In this document: piece after piece, positions 6,233-13,576 of the stretch
Layout: each line of letters starts with the position of its first letter
Numbering within the stretch: the stretch's first letter is position 1
Assembly: GCA_905208635.1 (NCBI GenBank)
Contig: CAJLPX010000015.1
Span: 1 to 50,679 of the forward strand
Source of the DNA: an uncultured Collinsella sp.
GTDB lineage: Bacteria > Actinomycetota > Coriobacteriia > Coriobacteriales > Coriobacteriaceae
DNA length: 50,679 nt
Direction: 5' to 3'
The notes under the pieces: generated by a model
What the model was told of the DNA's origin: nothing
Database searches by the model: none
The model's input: the letters and a program-made list of their open reading frames with translations, nothing else
Program-made: the position numbers and the translations under genes

Positions 6233-7453
6233 ATGCATCTAGCCCGCCGCGCCTGGTGCCGAACGTATCAAACGGTTTTTCGCATCGCATTGCCGGTGCT
6301 GCCCTATACCGAGCCACGCATTTTAGAGCACGCTGAGGAAGTGCCCGCAGTGCTTCAAAAGCGTTCAATACACCATGTTCTTATCGTGACAGATCCCGGC
6401 ATTGCCCGTCTGGGGCTCACGGCACCGCTCGAGACAGCGCTCGCGTCCAAGGGAATTAGCGCTGCGGTCTATGCCGAAACACGTGCGAACCCCACGGTCT
6501 CAAACGTGGAGGAAGCGGCATCTCTGTATCGAGAGAGCACCTGCCAGGCCATTATCGGCTTTGGCGGCGGTTCGGCCATGGACTGCGCCAAGGGCGTGGG
6601 CGCGCGCATCGCGCAGCCAAAGAAGCCCATCAACAAGATGCGCGGCCTGTTGCGTATCCATCGTCGCCTGCCGCTGCTCATCGCCGTTCCCACCACGGCG
6701 GGCACGGGAAGCGAGGTCACGCTTGCAGCGGTAATTACCGACGACGAGACGCACTACAAGTATCCCATTAACGACTTTGTGCTGATCCCGCGCTTTGCGG
6801 TGCACGACCCCGAGTTTACGCGCGGCCTGCCCGCCTCCATTACGGGGCAAACGGGCATGGACGCCCTGACGCATGCCGTCGAGGCCTTTATCGGGTGCAG
6901 CACCACGCCCTATACGCGCAAGATGGCGCGCCAGGCGGTGCAGCTCATCCACGACAATTTGCTCGAGGCCTATGAGTGCGGTGGCAACATGCGTGCGCGC
7001 CGCAATATGCTTTCGGCGGCGTATAAAGCGGGCGTTGCCTTTACGCGCTCTTATGTTGGATACGTCCATGCCATCGCGCACAGCCTGGGCGGGCGTTACG
7101 GGATTCCCCACGGCTTGGCCAACGCCATCATCCTGCCGCACATGCTTCGCGCCTATGGCGAAGCTGCTGCTCCCAAGCTCGCCGATCTCGCCCGCATGGC
7201 CGGCATTGCGCCGGCTAATGCGCTGGACAACGTGGCTGCTGAGGCCTTTATCGATTGGGTCGACCGCATGAACGCCGCCTTGGGCATACCCAAATATGTG
7301 ACGGGCATTCGCCGCTCCGATATTCCACAAATGGCGGCCCATGCCGATGCCGAGGCCAATCCGCTATACCCCGTTCCGCTTCTAATGGACCGTTTGGAGC
7401 TCGAGCGTATGTACGAGGTCGTCGCGGGTGGTATGTTTGAGGGCGAGAATTAG
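6233..7453 (+). CDS. Iron-containing (group III) alcohol dehydrogenase
   Basis: A 406-aa NAD(P)-dependent dehydrogenase. It shows the nucleotide-binding GFGGGSAMDCAKG, PTTAGTGSEVT, and the metal-site regions QTGMDALTHAVEAF, HAIAHSLGG and GIPHGLANAI typical of the Fe-ADH family. ATG 6233 is preceded by AAGGAG at 8 bases; the earlier in-frame start at 6152 has no such site. The stop is 8 bases before an aldehyde dehydrogenase gene, so the pair can interconvert an alcohol, its aldehyde and the acid. The substrate cannot be read from sequence; the basic, hydrophobic N-terminal stretch (HLARRAWCRTYQTVFRIALPV) is longer than in many relatives. Confidence 0.9.
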   Translation: MHLARRAWCRTYQTVFRIALPVLPYTEPRILEHAEEVPAVLQKRSIHHVLIVTDPGIARLGLTAPLETALASKGISAAVYAETRANPTVSNVEEAASLYRESTCQAIIGFGGGSAMDCAKGVGARIAQPKKPINKMRGLLRIHRRLPLLIAVPTTAGTGSEVTLAAVITDDETHYKYPINDFVLIPRFAVHDPEFTRGLPASITGQTGMDALTHAVEAFIGCSTTPYTRKMARQAVQLIHDNLLEAYECGGNMRARRNMLSAAYKAGVAFTRSYVGYVHAIAHSLGGRYGIPHGLANAIILPHMLRAYGEAAAPKLADLARMAGIAPANALDNVAAEAFIDWVDRMNAALGIPKYVTGIRRSDIPQMAAHADAEANPLYPVPLLMDRLELERMYEVVAGGMFEGEN

Positions 7454-7461
7454 GAGGGTCC

Positions 7462-8841
7462 ATGAACACCGAGGAAATTGCGCGCATCGTCGGCGATCAG
7501 CGCGCCTACTTTAAGACACACGCCACGTTTGATGTCGATGCTCGACGTCGTGCGCTCGTGAGTTTACGCGATGCGGTGCGGGCCCACGAGGCCGATATTG
7601 CCCATGCGCTCAAGACCGATTTGGGAAAGTCGCATGACGAGGCGTATATGTGCGAGATCGGCACCTCGCTTTCCGAGATTCGTTATCAGATTGCGCATGT
7701 GGCTCGATGGAGTCGCTCGCGCCTGCGTCCGTGTGACCTCGCCAACGCCGTGAGTGTGTGCAAGACGCAGTCCGTGCCCTATGGCGTCACACTCATCATG
7801 GCTCCGTGGAACTACCCGTTTTTGCTAACGCTCGAGCCGCTTGCCGGCGCCCTTGCCGCGGGCAATACCGTGGTCATCAAGCCGAGTGCCTATGCTCCGG
7901 CATCGAGCGCGGTGCTCAGGCAGATTTGCGAGGAAGCATTTGATCCGCGCCTGGTGACGGTTGTAGAAGGCGGCCGTGCCGAGAACGAAGCGCTGCTCGA
8001 TGAGTGCTGGGACAAGATCTTCTTTACCGGCAGCGTTCCGGTCGGCAAACTCGTCATGGAGCGGGCAAGTAAAAACCTGACGCCCGTGACGCTTGAGCTG
8101 GGCGGAAAGAGTCCCTGCATTGTGGATGCGACGGCAAACTTGAAGGTCGCGGCACGGCGCATCGCCTTTGGTAAATGGCTCAACGTGGGCCAGACCTGTG
8201 TAGCGCCCGACTATCTGCTGGTCGACGTGCACGTGCACGATGAGTTGTTGGGCCTCATCAAGGAGGAGGTCCGCCGCATGTTTGGCGAGCATCCGCTCGA
8301 CAACGAGGATTACGGCCACATCGTCAACGCCAAGCATTTTGCGCGCGTGCGCGGGCTGATCGATCCCGACAAGGTTGTGCTGGGAGGCACGGCGCGCGAG
8401 TCGTCGCTCAAGATTGAGCCGACGATCCTAGACGGCGTGTCCCCCGATGACGCCGTGATGCAGGAAGAAATCTTCAGTCCCATCTTGCCGGTGCTGACGT
8501 TTGAGAGCTTAGACGAGGCCGAGGCGTTTATTACGGATCGTCCGACACCGCTGGCCTTATATATCTTTAGCCAGGACCGCGCAGTTCAGGAGCGCTTTGT
8601 GCGCCATGTGCCCTTTGGCGGCGGCTGCGTCAACGACACGATCATGCATCTGGCTACGAGCCATATGGGCTTTGGCGGCATGGGTGCGAGCGGTATGGGC
8701 CAGTACCATGGCCGCGAGAGCTTCGATACGTTTAGCCACAAGAAGAGCATCGTGAACAAAGCAACATGGCTGGACGTGCCATTCCGCTATGCCCCTTATG
8801 CAAGCTGGAAGCACAAGTTCGTGCGCATGTTTGTGCATTAG
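7462..8841 (+). CDS. NAD(P)-dependent aldehyde dehydrogenase (ALDH3-like)
   Basis: A 459-aa enzyme oxidising aldehydes to acids. It has APWNYPF (about 115-120), the general base Glu212 in LELGGKSPC, and the nucleophile Cys246 in NVGQTCVAPDYLL. The short length and the C-terminal YHGRESFDTFSHKKSI are typical of the class 3 group, including bacterial YwdH-like enzymes. AGGAGG precedes the ATG. It forms an operon with the alcohol dehydrogenase 8 bases upstream. The last residues (YASWKHKFVRMFVH) are hydrophobic and basic, which might allow loose membrane contact as in fatty-aldehyde dehydrogenases; this is inference. Confidence 0.93.
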   Translation: MNTEEIARIVGDQRAYFKTHATFDVDARRRALVSLRDAVRAHEADIAHALKTDLGKSHDEAYMCEIGTSLSEIRYQIAHVARWSRSRLRPCDLANAVSVCKTQSVPYGVTLIMAPWNYPFLLTLEPLAGALAAGNTVVIKPSAYAPASSAVLRQICEEAFDPRLVTVVEGGRAENEALLDECWDKIFFTGSVPVGKLVMERASKNLTPVTLELGGKSPCIVDATANLKVAARRIAFGKWLNVGQTCVAPDYLLVDVHVHDELLGLIKEEVRRMFGEHPLDNEDYGHIVNAKHFARVRGLIDPDKVVLGGTARESSLKIEPTILDGVSPDDAVMQEEIFSPILPVLTFESLDEAEAFITDRPTPLALYIFSQDRAVQERFVRHVPFGGGCVNDTIMHLATSHMGFGGMGASGMGQYHGRESFDTFSHKKSIVNKATWLDVPFRYAPYASWKHKFVRMFVH

Positions 8842-8868
8842 AATCAGATGACATAGGGATAAACAAAG

Positions 8869-8900
8869 TGGCCGTCCCCGCGTAAGCGAAGACGGCCATT
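8869..8900 (+). terminator. Terminator after the dehydrogenase operon
   Basis: TGGCCGTC (8869-8876) and GACGGCCA (8891-8898) form a stem followed by TTTCTC. Confidence 0.6.
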
Positions 8901-9105
8901 TCTCACGATGAAAACGTGTATCGGAGTTGGCAAGACCCGCTGTCACGGGTGCCATCCGTGTTCCTATCTTATCTGCAAGCGTTCCGTTGCGCAAGCGTTG
9001 CGGCAAACGATTGAAAGACACGGACGGGGTGAATTTGTGTCCGCACGAACCCGTAGACTTCTCAACTATGTGGTGGATACTCGCTAATCGGTGATGGAGG
9101 CGGTC

Positions 9106-9285
9106 ATGTTTGATGACGATGACCTGTTCAATCTGGTAGACGATCCGTTTGAGTGGGATTCGCTGCTCGATGACGATGAGTTGGAGCAGGACCGCAAAAA
9201 GCAAAAGGATAAGAACGCCCGGGGTAAAGGTTCGAATAAAAAGGACAAGCGCCGCCGAGGTCTGTTCGGTGGGCTCTTTGGGTAA
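9106..9285 (+). CDS. Small hypothetical protein, acidic front and basic tail
   Basis: A 59-aa protein with no family I recognise. Residues 1-30 are strongly acidic (MFDDDDLFNLVDD, LLDDDELEQD). Residues 31-52 are Lys/Arg rich (RKKQKDKNARGKG, KKDKRRR). The end is GLFGGLFG, a short hydrophobic glycine-rich tag. ATG 9106 is chosen because TGGAGG lies 5 bases before it; GTG 9091 and ATG 9094 have no ribosome site. It stands between the dehydrogenase terminator and a phosphoesterase gene and may be co-transcribed with the latter. The charge-segregated sequence suggests binding to a nucleic acid or partner protein. Confidence 0.6.
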   Translation: MFDDDDLFNLVDDPFEWDSLLDDDELEQDRKKQKDKNARGKGSNKKDKRRRGLFGGLFG

Positions 9286-9351
9286 TTGTCGCATCGCTGC
9301 GTCTGTATACTAGACAGGTCTTATACGCGTTGCGAAATGAGGACAGAGACG

Positions 9352-9897
9352 ATGATGTGGTTTACCGCCGACCTGCACCTGGGCGATACGAATATCCTGC
9401 ACGACATGGATCGACCGTTTGACTCGGTCGAGGAGATGAACCGCCGTGTCATCGATGCCATCAACGAGTGCGTGGCTGTGGACGACCGCCTTTATGTCCT
9501 GGGAGACTTTACGTATCGATTGCCCATGGTGGAGGCGGTGCGCCTGCGCGAGCGCATCGAATGTCAGAACGTAACGCTCATCTGCGGTAACCATGACGGC
9601 GACTGGGAAGATCCAGACGCGCCGCACATTTGGGATGAGGTGCGCGATTATCTGGAGGTCGCCCCCGGTTACGCTAAGGGCCATCGCCTGGTAATGAGCC
9701 ATTACCCCATGCTCAGCTGGAACGGCAAGGCGCGTGGCGCCATCATGTTGCACGGGCATATCCACAGCAGGGGAGACCGCACCAACGCGCGCAACCGCGA
9801 TCGCGAGCGCCCCATCTTTCGCTATGATGTCGGCCTCGATGCCAACGAGTACAAGCCCGTAAGCCGTGACCAAATCCTAGGCTTCTTTGGACTGTAG
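9352..9897 (+). CDS. Calcineurin-like metallophosphoesterase
   Basis: A 181-aa protein with the complete metallophosphoesterase set: ADLHLGD near the start (Asp/His), VLGDF, CGNHDGD, MSHYP and LHGHIHS. These bind two metal ions and cleave phosphomonoesters or diesters. The length fits small bacterial phosphoesterases of the kind often found in accessory contexts. The start ATG 9352 is favoured because a GAGG lies 9 bases upstream; ATG 9337 is possible. The substrate is unknown. It is followed by a hairpin terminator and then the licT-like gene. Confidence 0.85.
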   Translation: MMWFTADLHLGDTNILHDMDRPFDSVEEMNRRVIDAINECVAVDDRLYVLGDFTYRLPMVEAVRLRERIECQNVTLICGNHDGDWEDPDAPHIWDEVRDYLEVAPGYAKGHRLVMSHYPMLSWNGKARGAIMLHGHIHSRGDRTNARNRDRERPIFRYDVGLDANEYKPVSRDQILGFFGL

Positions 9898-9918
9898 CTG
9901 TAAGTGCAGGTAGAATGA

Positions 9919-9952
9919 ACGCGCCGCGCGGATGGTCTGTGCGGCGCGTTTC
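9919..9952 (+). terminator. Terminator after the phosphoesterase gene
   Basis: AACGCGCCGC (9919-9928) and GCGGCGCGTT (9941-9950) form a 10-bp stem followed by TTC. Confidence 0.65.
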
Positions 9953-9970
9953 AGTAGGAGCGATGAATCC

Positions 9971-10807
9971 ATGAGGGCTATCCAGCGCATTAACCATAAC
10001 GCTGCCATCTGCGAAGACGGCGCGGGGCGTCAGCTTATCGCGCTGGGTCGTGGTATCGGCTTTGGCGATATGTCGCATGAGGTCGACCTGGATGTCATCA
10101 CGCGTACCTTTTACGGCATTGATTCAAAGTACCTGGCGTTTATCGATGAGGTCGATCCCGAGGTGCTGGAGTTTTCTGCTCAGCTGGCCGATATCGCGAC
10201 CGGACAGCTTTCGTACGAATTGAGTCCTAACCTTCCCATTACATTGGCAGACCATATTCAGTTTGCCATTAAGCGTGCCCGCGAACACATGGTGGTGTCG
10301 TTGCCGCTTGAGCGCGATCTTGAGCAGCTGCATCCCATCGAATACCGCTTGGGCGAGCTGGCTGTTCGCGGTATCCAGAAGAGCTTTCATGTGCGCATGC
10401 CCCGAAGCGAGGCCGCGGGCATTGCCATGTCGATTGTCAACGCATCGGTTAAGCCGAGCGAGCGGCGCGTGCTTGCCGAGCAGCACGAGGAGCGACTGCT
10501 CGATATGACGGTCGCGATTATTCAAGAAGAGTTGGGTGTGACGGTCGATCGCTCGTCGTTCGCCTTTGCCCGCTTTGCCACTCATGTGCGCTATCTGCTC
10601 GACCGCGTGGCAAAGAAAGAGCCGATCGATACCGAGAACTCCGGTCTTTACGACGTGCTCGTGGAGCAGTATCCGGCGGCATCGCGTTGCGCTCACCGTG
10701 TCGACGATCTGATTCAAGAGACCTTTGGCGAGCCATTGGCCCAAGAGGAGCTCGTCTATCTGATCATGCATGTGAATCGCGTGACTTCTGTCCACTCGGA
10801 TAAATAG
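9971..10807 (+). CDS. BglG/LicT-family transcriptional antiterminator
   Basis: A 278-aa regulator with an N-terminal CAT RNA-binding domain (about 1-55, IQRINHNAAICED) and two PRD domains. Histidines placed for PTS phosphorylation are seen in LADHIQFAIKR and LHPIEYRLGELAV (PRD1) and in FARFATHVRYLLDR and LIMHVNRV (PRD2). In this family the unphosphorylated PRD1/phosphorylated PRD2 dimer binds a ribonucleic antiterminator (RAT) and stops an overlapping terminator forming. Such a RAT-terminator is visible at 10920-11009, just ahead of the PTS gene. ATG 9971 follows AGGAG at 10 bases. Confidence 0.93.
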   Translation: MRAIQRINHNAAICEDGAGRQLIALGRGIGFGDMSHEVDLDVITRTFYGIDSKYLAFIDEVDPEVLEFSAQLADIATGQLSYELSPNLPITLADHIQFAIKRAREHMVVSLPLERDLEQLHPIEYRLGELAVRGIQKSFHVRMPRSEAAGIAMSIVNASVKPSERRVLAEQHEERLLDMTVAIIQEELGVTVDRSSFAFARFATHVRYLLDRVAKKEPIDTENSGLYDVLVEQYPAASRCAHRVDDLIQETFGEPLAQEELVYLIMHVNRVTSVHSDK

Positions 10808-10919
10808 GCTCTCTGGTATTTCCTTTCCGTCATGGCGACCGTTCGCGGGTCGTTTGCTACCGTTCGTCGGTAATCTGAGCCGCAACGAACGCATCTGCCG
10901 CATATACTCGCCGTGTGTT

Positions 10920-10956
10920 GGGTGTTACTCACGGCGCAGCTCCGAGAGGCACTACC
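10920..10956 (+). promoter_or_regulatory. RAT-like antiterminator site for the LicT-type protein
   Basis: The sequence GGGTGTTACT at 10920-10929 and GGCACTACC at 10948-10956 flank a GCAG-containing middle, matching the general plan of LicT-type RATs (GG..TGTTACTG...GCAGGCAAAACC). Its 3' half overlaps the left arm of the terminator beginning at 10949, so the two structures exclude each other. A TATACT box (10903-10908) just upstream could be the promoter -10. Confidence 0.65.
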
Positions 10957-11009
10957 GATTCTGCCGAGGCCATAATTGGGTCTCTGTCGGTTGTGCGCGG
11001 GGCTTTTTC
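10949..11009 (+). terminator. Attenuator terminator upstream of the PTS gene
   Basis: GCACTACCGA (10949-10958) pairs with TCGGTTGTGC (10987-10996) with one mismatch. GAGGCC/GGGTCTC adds pairing inside, and TTTTT follows at 11004-11008. It shares bases with the RAT. Between it and the PTS start (11147) I see no further feature. Confidence 0.65.
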
Positions 11010-11146
11010 ATGTCGATCCACCCGGGAATCACATGCAAATCAATCTCTTGCCAACTGATGTCGCGCGCTGCGCAGGCGCGAGCGGAATTGTGCGTCTTGG
11101 TGCCGTGAAGTCCCACGGCCTTTAGTTGGAAGAGAAGGGATTCGAC

Positions 11147-12595
11147 ATGGCTGTCGATAACAAGAAGATTGCCGAGGACGTGCTTGCTGCCGTCGGCGGC
11201 GCCTCCAATGTGACGAACGCGACGCACTGCATGACCCGCCTGCGTCTGAACCTCAAGGATCAGTCCATTCCCAATGACGATGAAGTAAAGAAGATCAAGG
11301 GCGTGCTGGGTGCACAGTGGTCTGGCGGCCAGTATCAGGTCATCATTGGCCAGAACGTGCCGAAGGTCTATGACGCCGCCATTGCGCTGGGCGTCAAGGG
11401 CGAAGGCTCCATTGACGAGAACCTCGATGACGGCATCAAGGAGCCACTGACGGTCAAGACTGCAGGCAAGAAGGCCCTTAACTACCTGTCCAAGACAATG
11501 TGCATGACGATCCCCATTATCATGGGCGCCGCCATGTTCCGCACACTTGCCGTACTTTGCGGCGACGGCATGCTCGGTATCTGGTCTGCTGATTCCGACA
11601 TCTACAACTTCTTCTACAACTGGATTTACAACGCAGGCTATTATTTCCTCCCTGTTTATCTGGGTTGGGCTGCCGCAAAGCAGCTCGGCTGCAGCCAGCC
11701 GCTCGGCATGATGCTCGGCGGCGTGCTCATTGCCCCTGAGTTCATGACGCTGGTCAACGCTGCGGCGGATTCGGGTGCTACGACCACGATGGTTTACGGC
11801 GTGCTCCCGGCTCAGCTGAACAACTATTCTGCGACCGTGCTCCCCATGCTGCTGTCTATGCCGGTGCTGATGGTCGTCGAGAAGTTCATGAAGAAGATCA
11901 TCCCCGACATGCTCTCCACGGTGTTTGTGCCCGTGTGCACCATGGCTGTGATGACCCCCGTTTCCCTGTGCGCCCTAGCTCCGATTGGTTCCATTCTGGG
12001 CGACCTGGTCGGCAACTTTATGTTCGGCCTCGGAAACGCTGGCGGCATCGTCACGATCCTCTCCCTCGTCGCCATTGCTGCGCTTTGGGAGTTCCTGGTT
12101 ATGACCGGTATGCACCAGGTTCTGATTGCCCTCGGCATTGTGCAGGTGCTCACCTCAGGGTCTGACTCCTGCGTTATGGTCGCGGGTGCTATCGCTCAGT
12201 TCGCCACGTGGGGCATGGCCTTCGGTGCCTTCCTGCGCCTTAAGGAGGTCGACGAAAAGGGCGCTATGCTTGGTTTCTCGCTCTCCGGCATTGTCGGTGG
12301 CGTGACGGAGCCCGCGCTGTATGGCTGCGGCTTTAAGTATACTCGCTGCCTGGGTGCCATGGTCGCGGGCGGCGCTATCGGCGGCCTGATCGCGGCTCTC
12401 ACTAATGTGACCACGTATGTTTTGGGCGCAACTAATATCCTTGGTATTACAGGTTATGTTGCAGGCGGAACTGCTAATCTCGTATGGGGCTGCGTTGCAT
12501 CGGGCACTGCATTTGTTGCCGCCGCTGCCATCGCCTACTTCTTTGGCTTTACCAAGGAGCAGCTCGACGAAGACGCTGCTGCCGCCAAAGCCTAA
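11147..12595 (+). CDS. PTS beta-glucoside-family EIIBC transporter
   Basis: A 482-aa sugar permease of the glucose-glucoside PTS family. The EIIB domain (residues 1-90) carries the phosphorylated Cys28 in NATHCMTRLRL. The EIIC membrane domain follows with about ten helices and the substrate-site motif GVTEPALYG. There is no C-terminal EIIA domain, so an EIIA (for example a glucose-type one) must be encoded elsewhere. AAGGGA precedes ATG 11147. It is controlled by the RAT-terminator at 10920-11009 and the licT-like gene upstream. The downstream ChbG-type deacetylase hints at an acetylated glycoside substrate, but this is inference. Confidence 0.92.
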   Translation: MAVDNKKIAEDVLAAVGGASNVTNATHCMTRLRLNLKDQSIPNDDEVKKIKGVLGAQWSGGQYQVIIGQNVPKVYDAAIALGVKGEGSIDENLDDGIKEPLTVKTAGKKALNYLSKTMCMTIPIIMGAAMFRTLAVLCGDGMLGIWSADSDIYNFFYNWIYNAGYYFLPVYLGWAAAKQLGCSQPLGMMLGGVLIAPEFMTLVNAAADSGATTTMVYGVLPAQLNNYSATVLPMLLSMPVLMVVEKFMKKIIPDMLSTVFVPVCTMAVMTPVSLCALAPIGSILGDLVGNFMFGLGNAGGIVTILSLVAIAALWEFLVMTGMHQVLIALGIVQVLTSGSDSCVMVAGAIAQFATWGMAFGAFLRLKEVDEKGAMLGFSLSGIVGGVTEPALYGCGFKYTRCLGAMVAGGAIGGLIAALTNVTTYVLGATNILGITGYVAGGTANLVWGCVASGTAFVAAAAIAYFFGFTKEQLDEDAAAAKA

Positions 12596-12622
12596 AGCAT
12601 CCGTTCGGTAGGACAATTATCT

Positions 12623-12654
12623 GGGGCACTTGGCTGCGCTTCAAGTGTCCCTTT
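12623..12654 (+). terminator. Hairpin after the PTS gene
   Basis: GGGGCACTTG (12623-12632) pairs with CAAGTGTCCC (12642-12651) and is followed by TTT. Read-through into the deacetylase gene 18 bases later remains possible. Confidence 0.6.
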
Positions 12655-12672
12655 CCGTAGATGGGGGTCAAT

Positions 12673-13437
12673 ATGAAGCAATTGCTCATTCGTGCCGACG
12701 ATATCGGTTATTCGTATGCCGTTAACCTGGGGATTGCCCGCAGTATCAATGAGGGTCTGGTGCGCTCGGCGGGCTTGATGGCCAATATGCCCGAGGCCGA
12801 GCGTGGCTGGTCGCTCGTGGCGGACGCCGGCATTGCGGTGGGCCAGCATACCAACGTGTGCCTGGGCAAGCCGTGTGCCGACCCGGAGCTCATTCCGAGT
12901 ATGCTCAACGAGAGCGGTGAGTTCCATAGCAGCCGTACCTTCCGCGAGCATTTTAAGCGCGGCGAAGAACTGATCGACTTTGATGAGGCCTGCATCGAGA
13001 TCCGCGCGCAGCATGACCGCTTTGTAGAGATTGTGGGCCGCGAACCCGATTACTTTGAGCCCCATGCCGTCATGAGCAAAAACCTTAACCGAGCGATCTC
13101 GGCGGTTGCTAAGGAACTGGGCCTTAAGGAACAGAAGGCGAGCTTCGACCCCACGGCGGTTGTGCGATGCGGCGCCACCGACCTGCGCATGGTGATGCAC
13201 TCGATGGAGCCGGGCTACGAACCCAAGGACTCGATTATGCGGACGGTTCGCGAGATGGCGGACGGCGAGACGGTCGTCTTTGTGTGCCATCCGGGCTATC
13301 TCGATCGTTTTATCTTGGAGAACAGCTCGCTTACGACCGATCGCACCAAGGAAGTCGATGCGCTGATCGACCCCGAGCTTCGCGCTTGGCTTGAGTCTCA
13401 ATCCGATCTTCGCCTGATCGACTACCGCGACCTGTAA
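12673..13437 (+). CDS. ChbG/HpnK (YdjC)-family carbohydrate deacetylase
   Basis: A 254-aa predicted metal-dependent deacetylase of the YdjC fold; E. coli ChbG removes one acetyl group from chitobiose phosphate. The family's metal and catalytic positions are visible: Asp in IRADDIGYS near the N-terminus, His in VGQHTNVCLG, His in YFEPHAVMSKN, and His in VCHPGYLD. ATG 12673 with a G-rich ribosome site is preferred to ATG 12661. Following a LicT-controlled PTS permease, it probably acts on the imported phosphorylated sugar. Confidence 0.87.
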   Translation: MKQLLIRADDIGYSYAVNLGIARSINEGLVRSAGLMANMPEAERGWSLVADAGIAVGQHTNVCLGKPCADPELIPSMLNESGEFHSSRTFREHFKRGEELIDFDEACIEIRAQHDRFVEIVGREPDYFEPHAVMSKNLNRAISAVAKELGLKEQKASFDPTAVVRCGATDLRMVMHSMEPGYEPKDSIMRTVREMADGETVVFVCHPGYLDRFILENSSLTTDRTKEVDALIDPELRAWLESQSDLRLIDYRDL

Positions 13438-13483
13438 GGACCCAAGCCACCACAAAGGGGATAGGCACCCTCGCGGTGGATCT

Positions 13484-13518
13484 GGCGCCGTTGCCATTAT
13501 GGCTGCGGCGCCTTTTTT
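13484..13518 (+). terminator. Terminator after the deacetylase gene
   Basis: GGCGCCG-TTGCC pairs with GGC-T-GCGGCGCC around ATTAT and is followed by six T. Confidence 0.85.
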
Positions 13519-13576
13519 GTCCGCGTGGCGCGGTAGAGTGTAGAAGGTTGAAATTTGCGTCCATCGAGGAGCTGCT

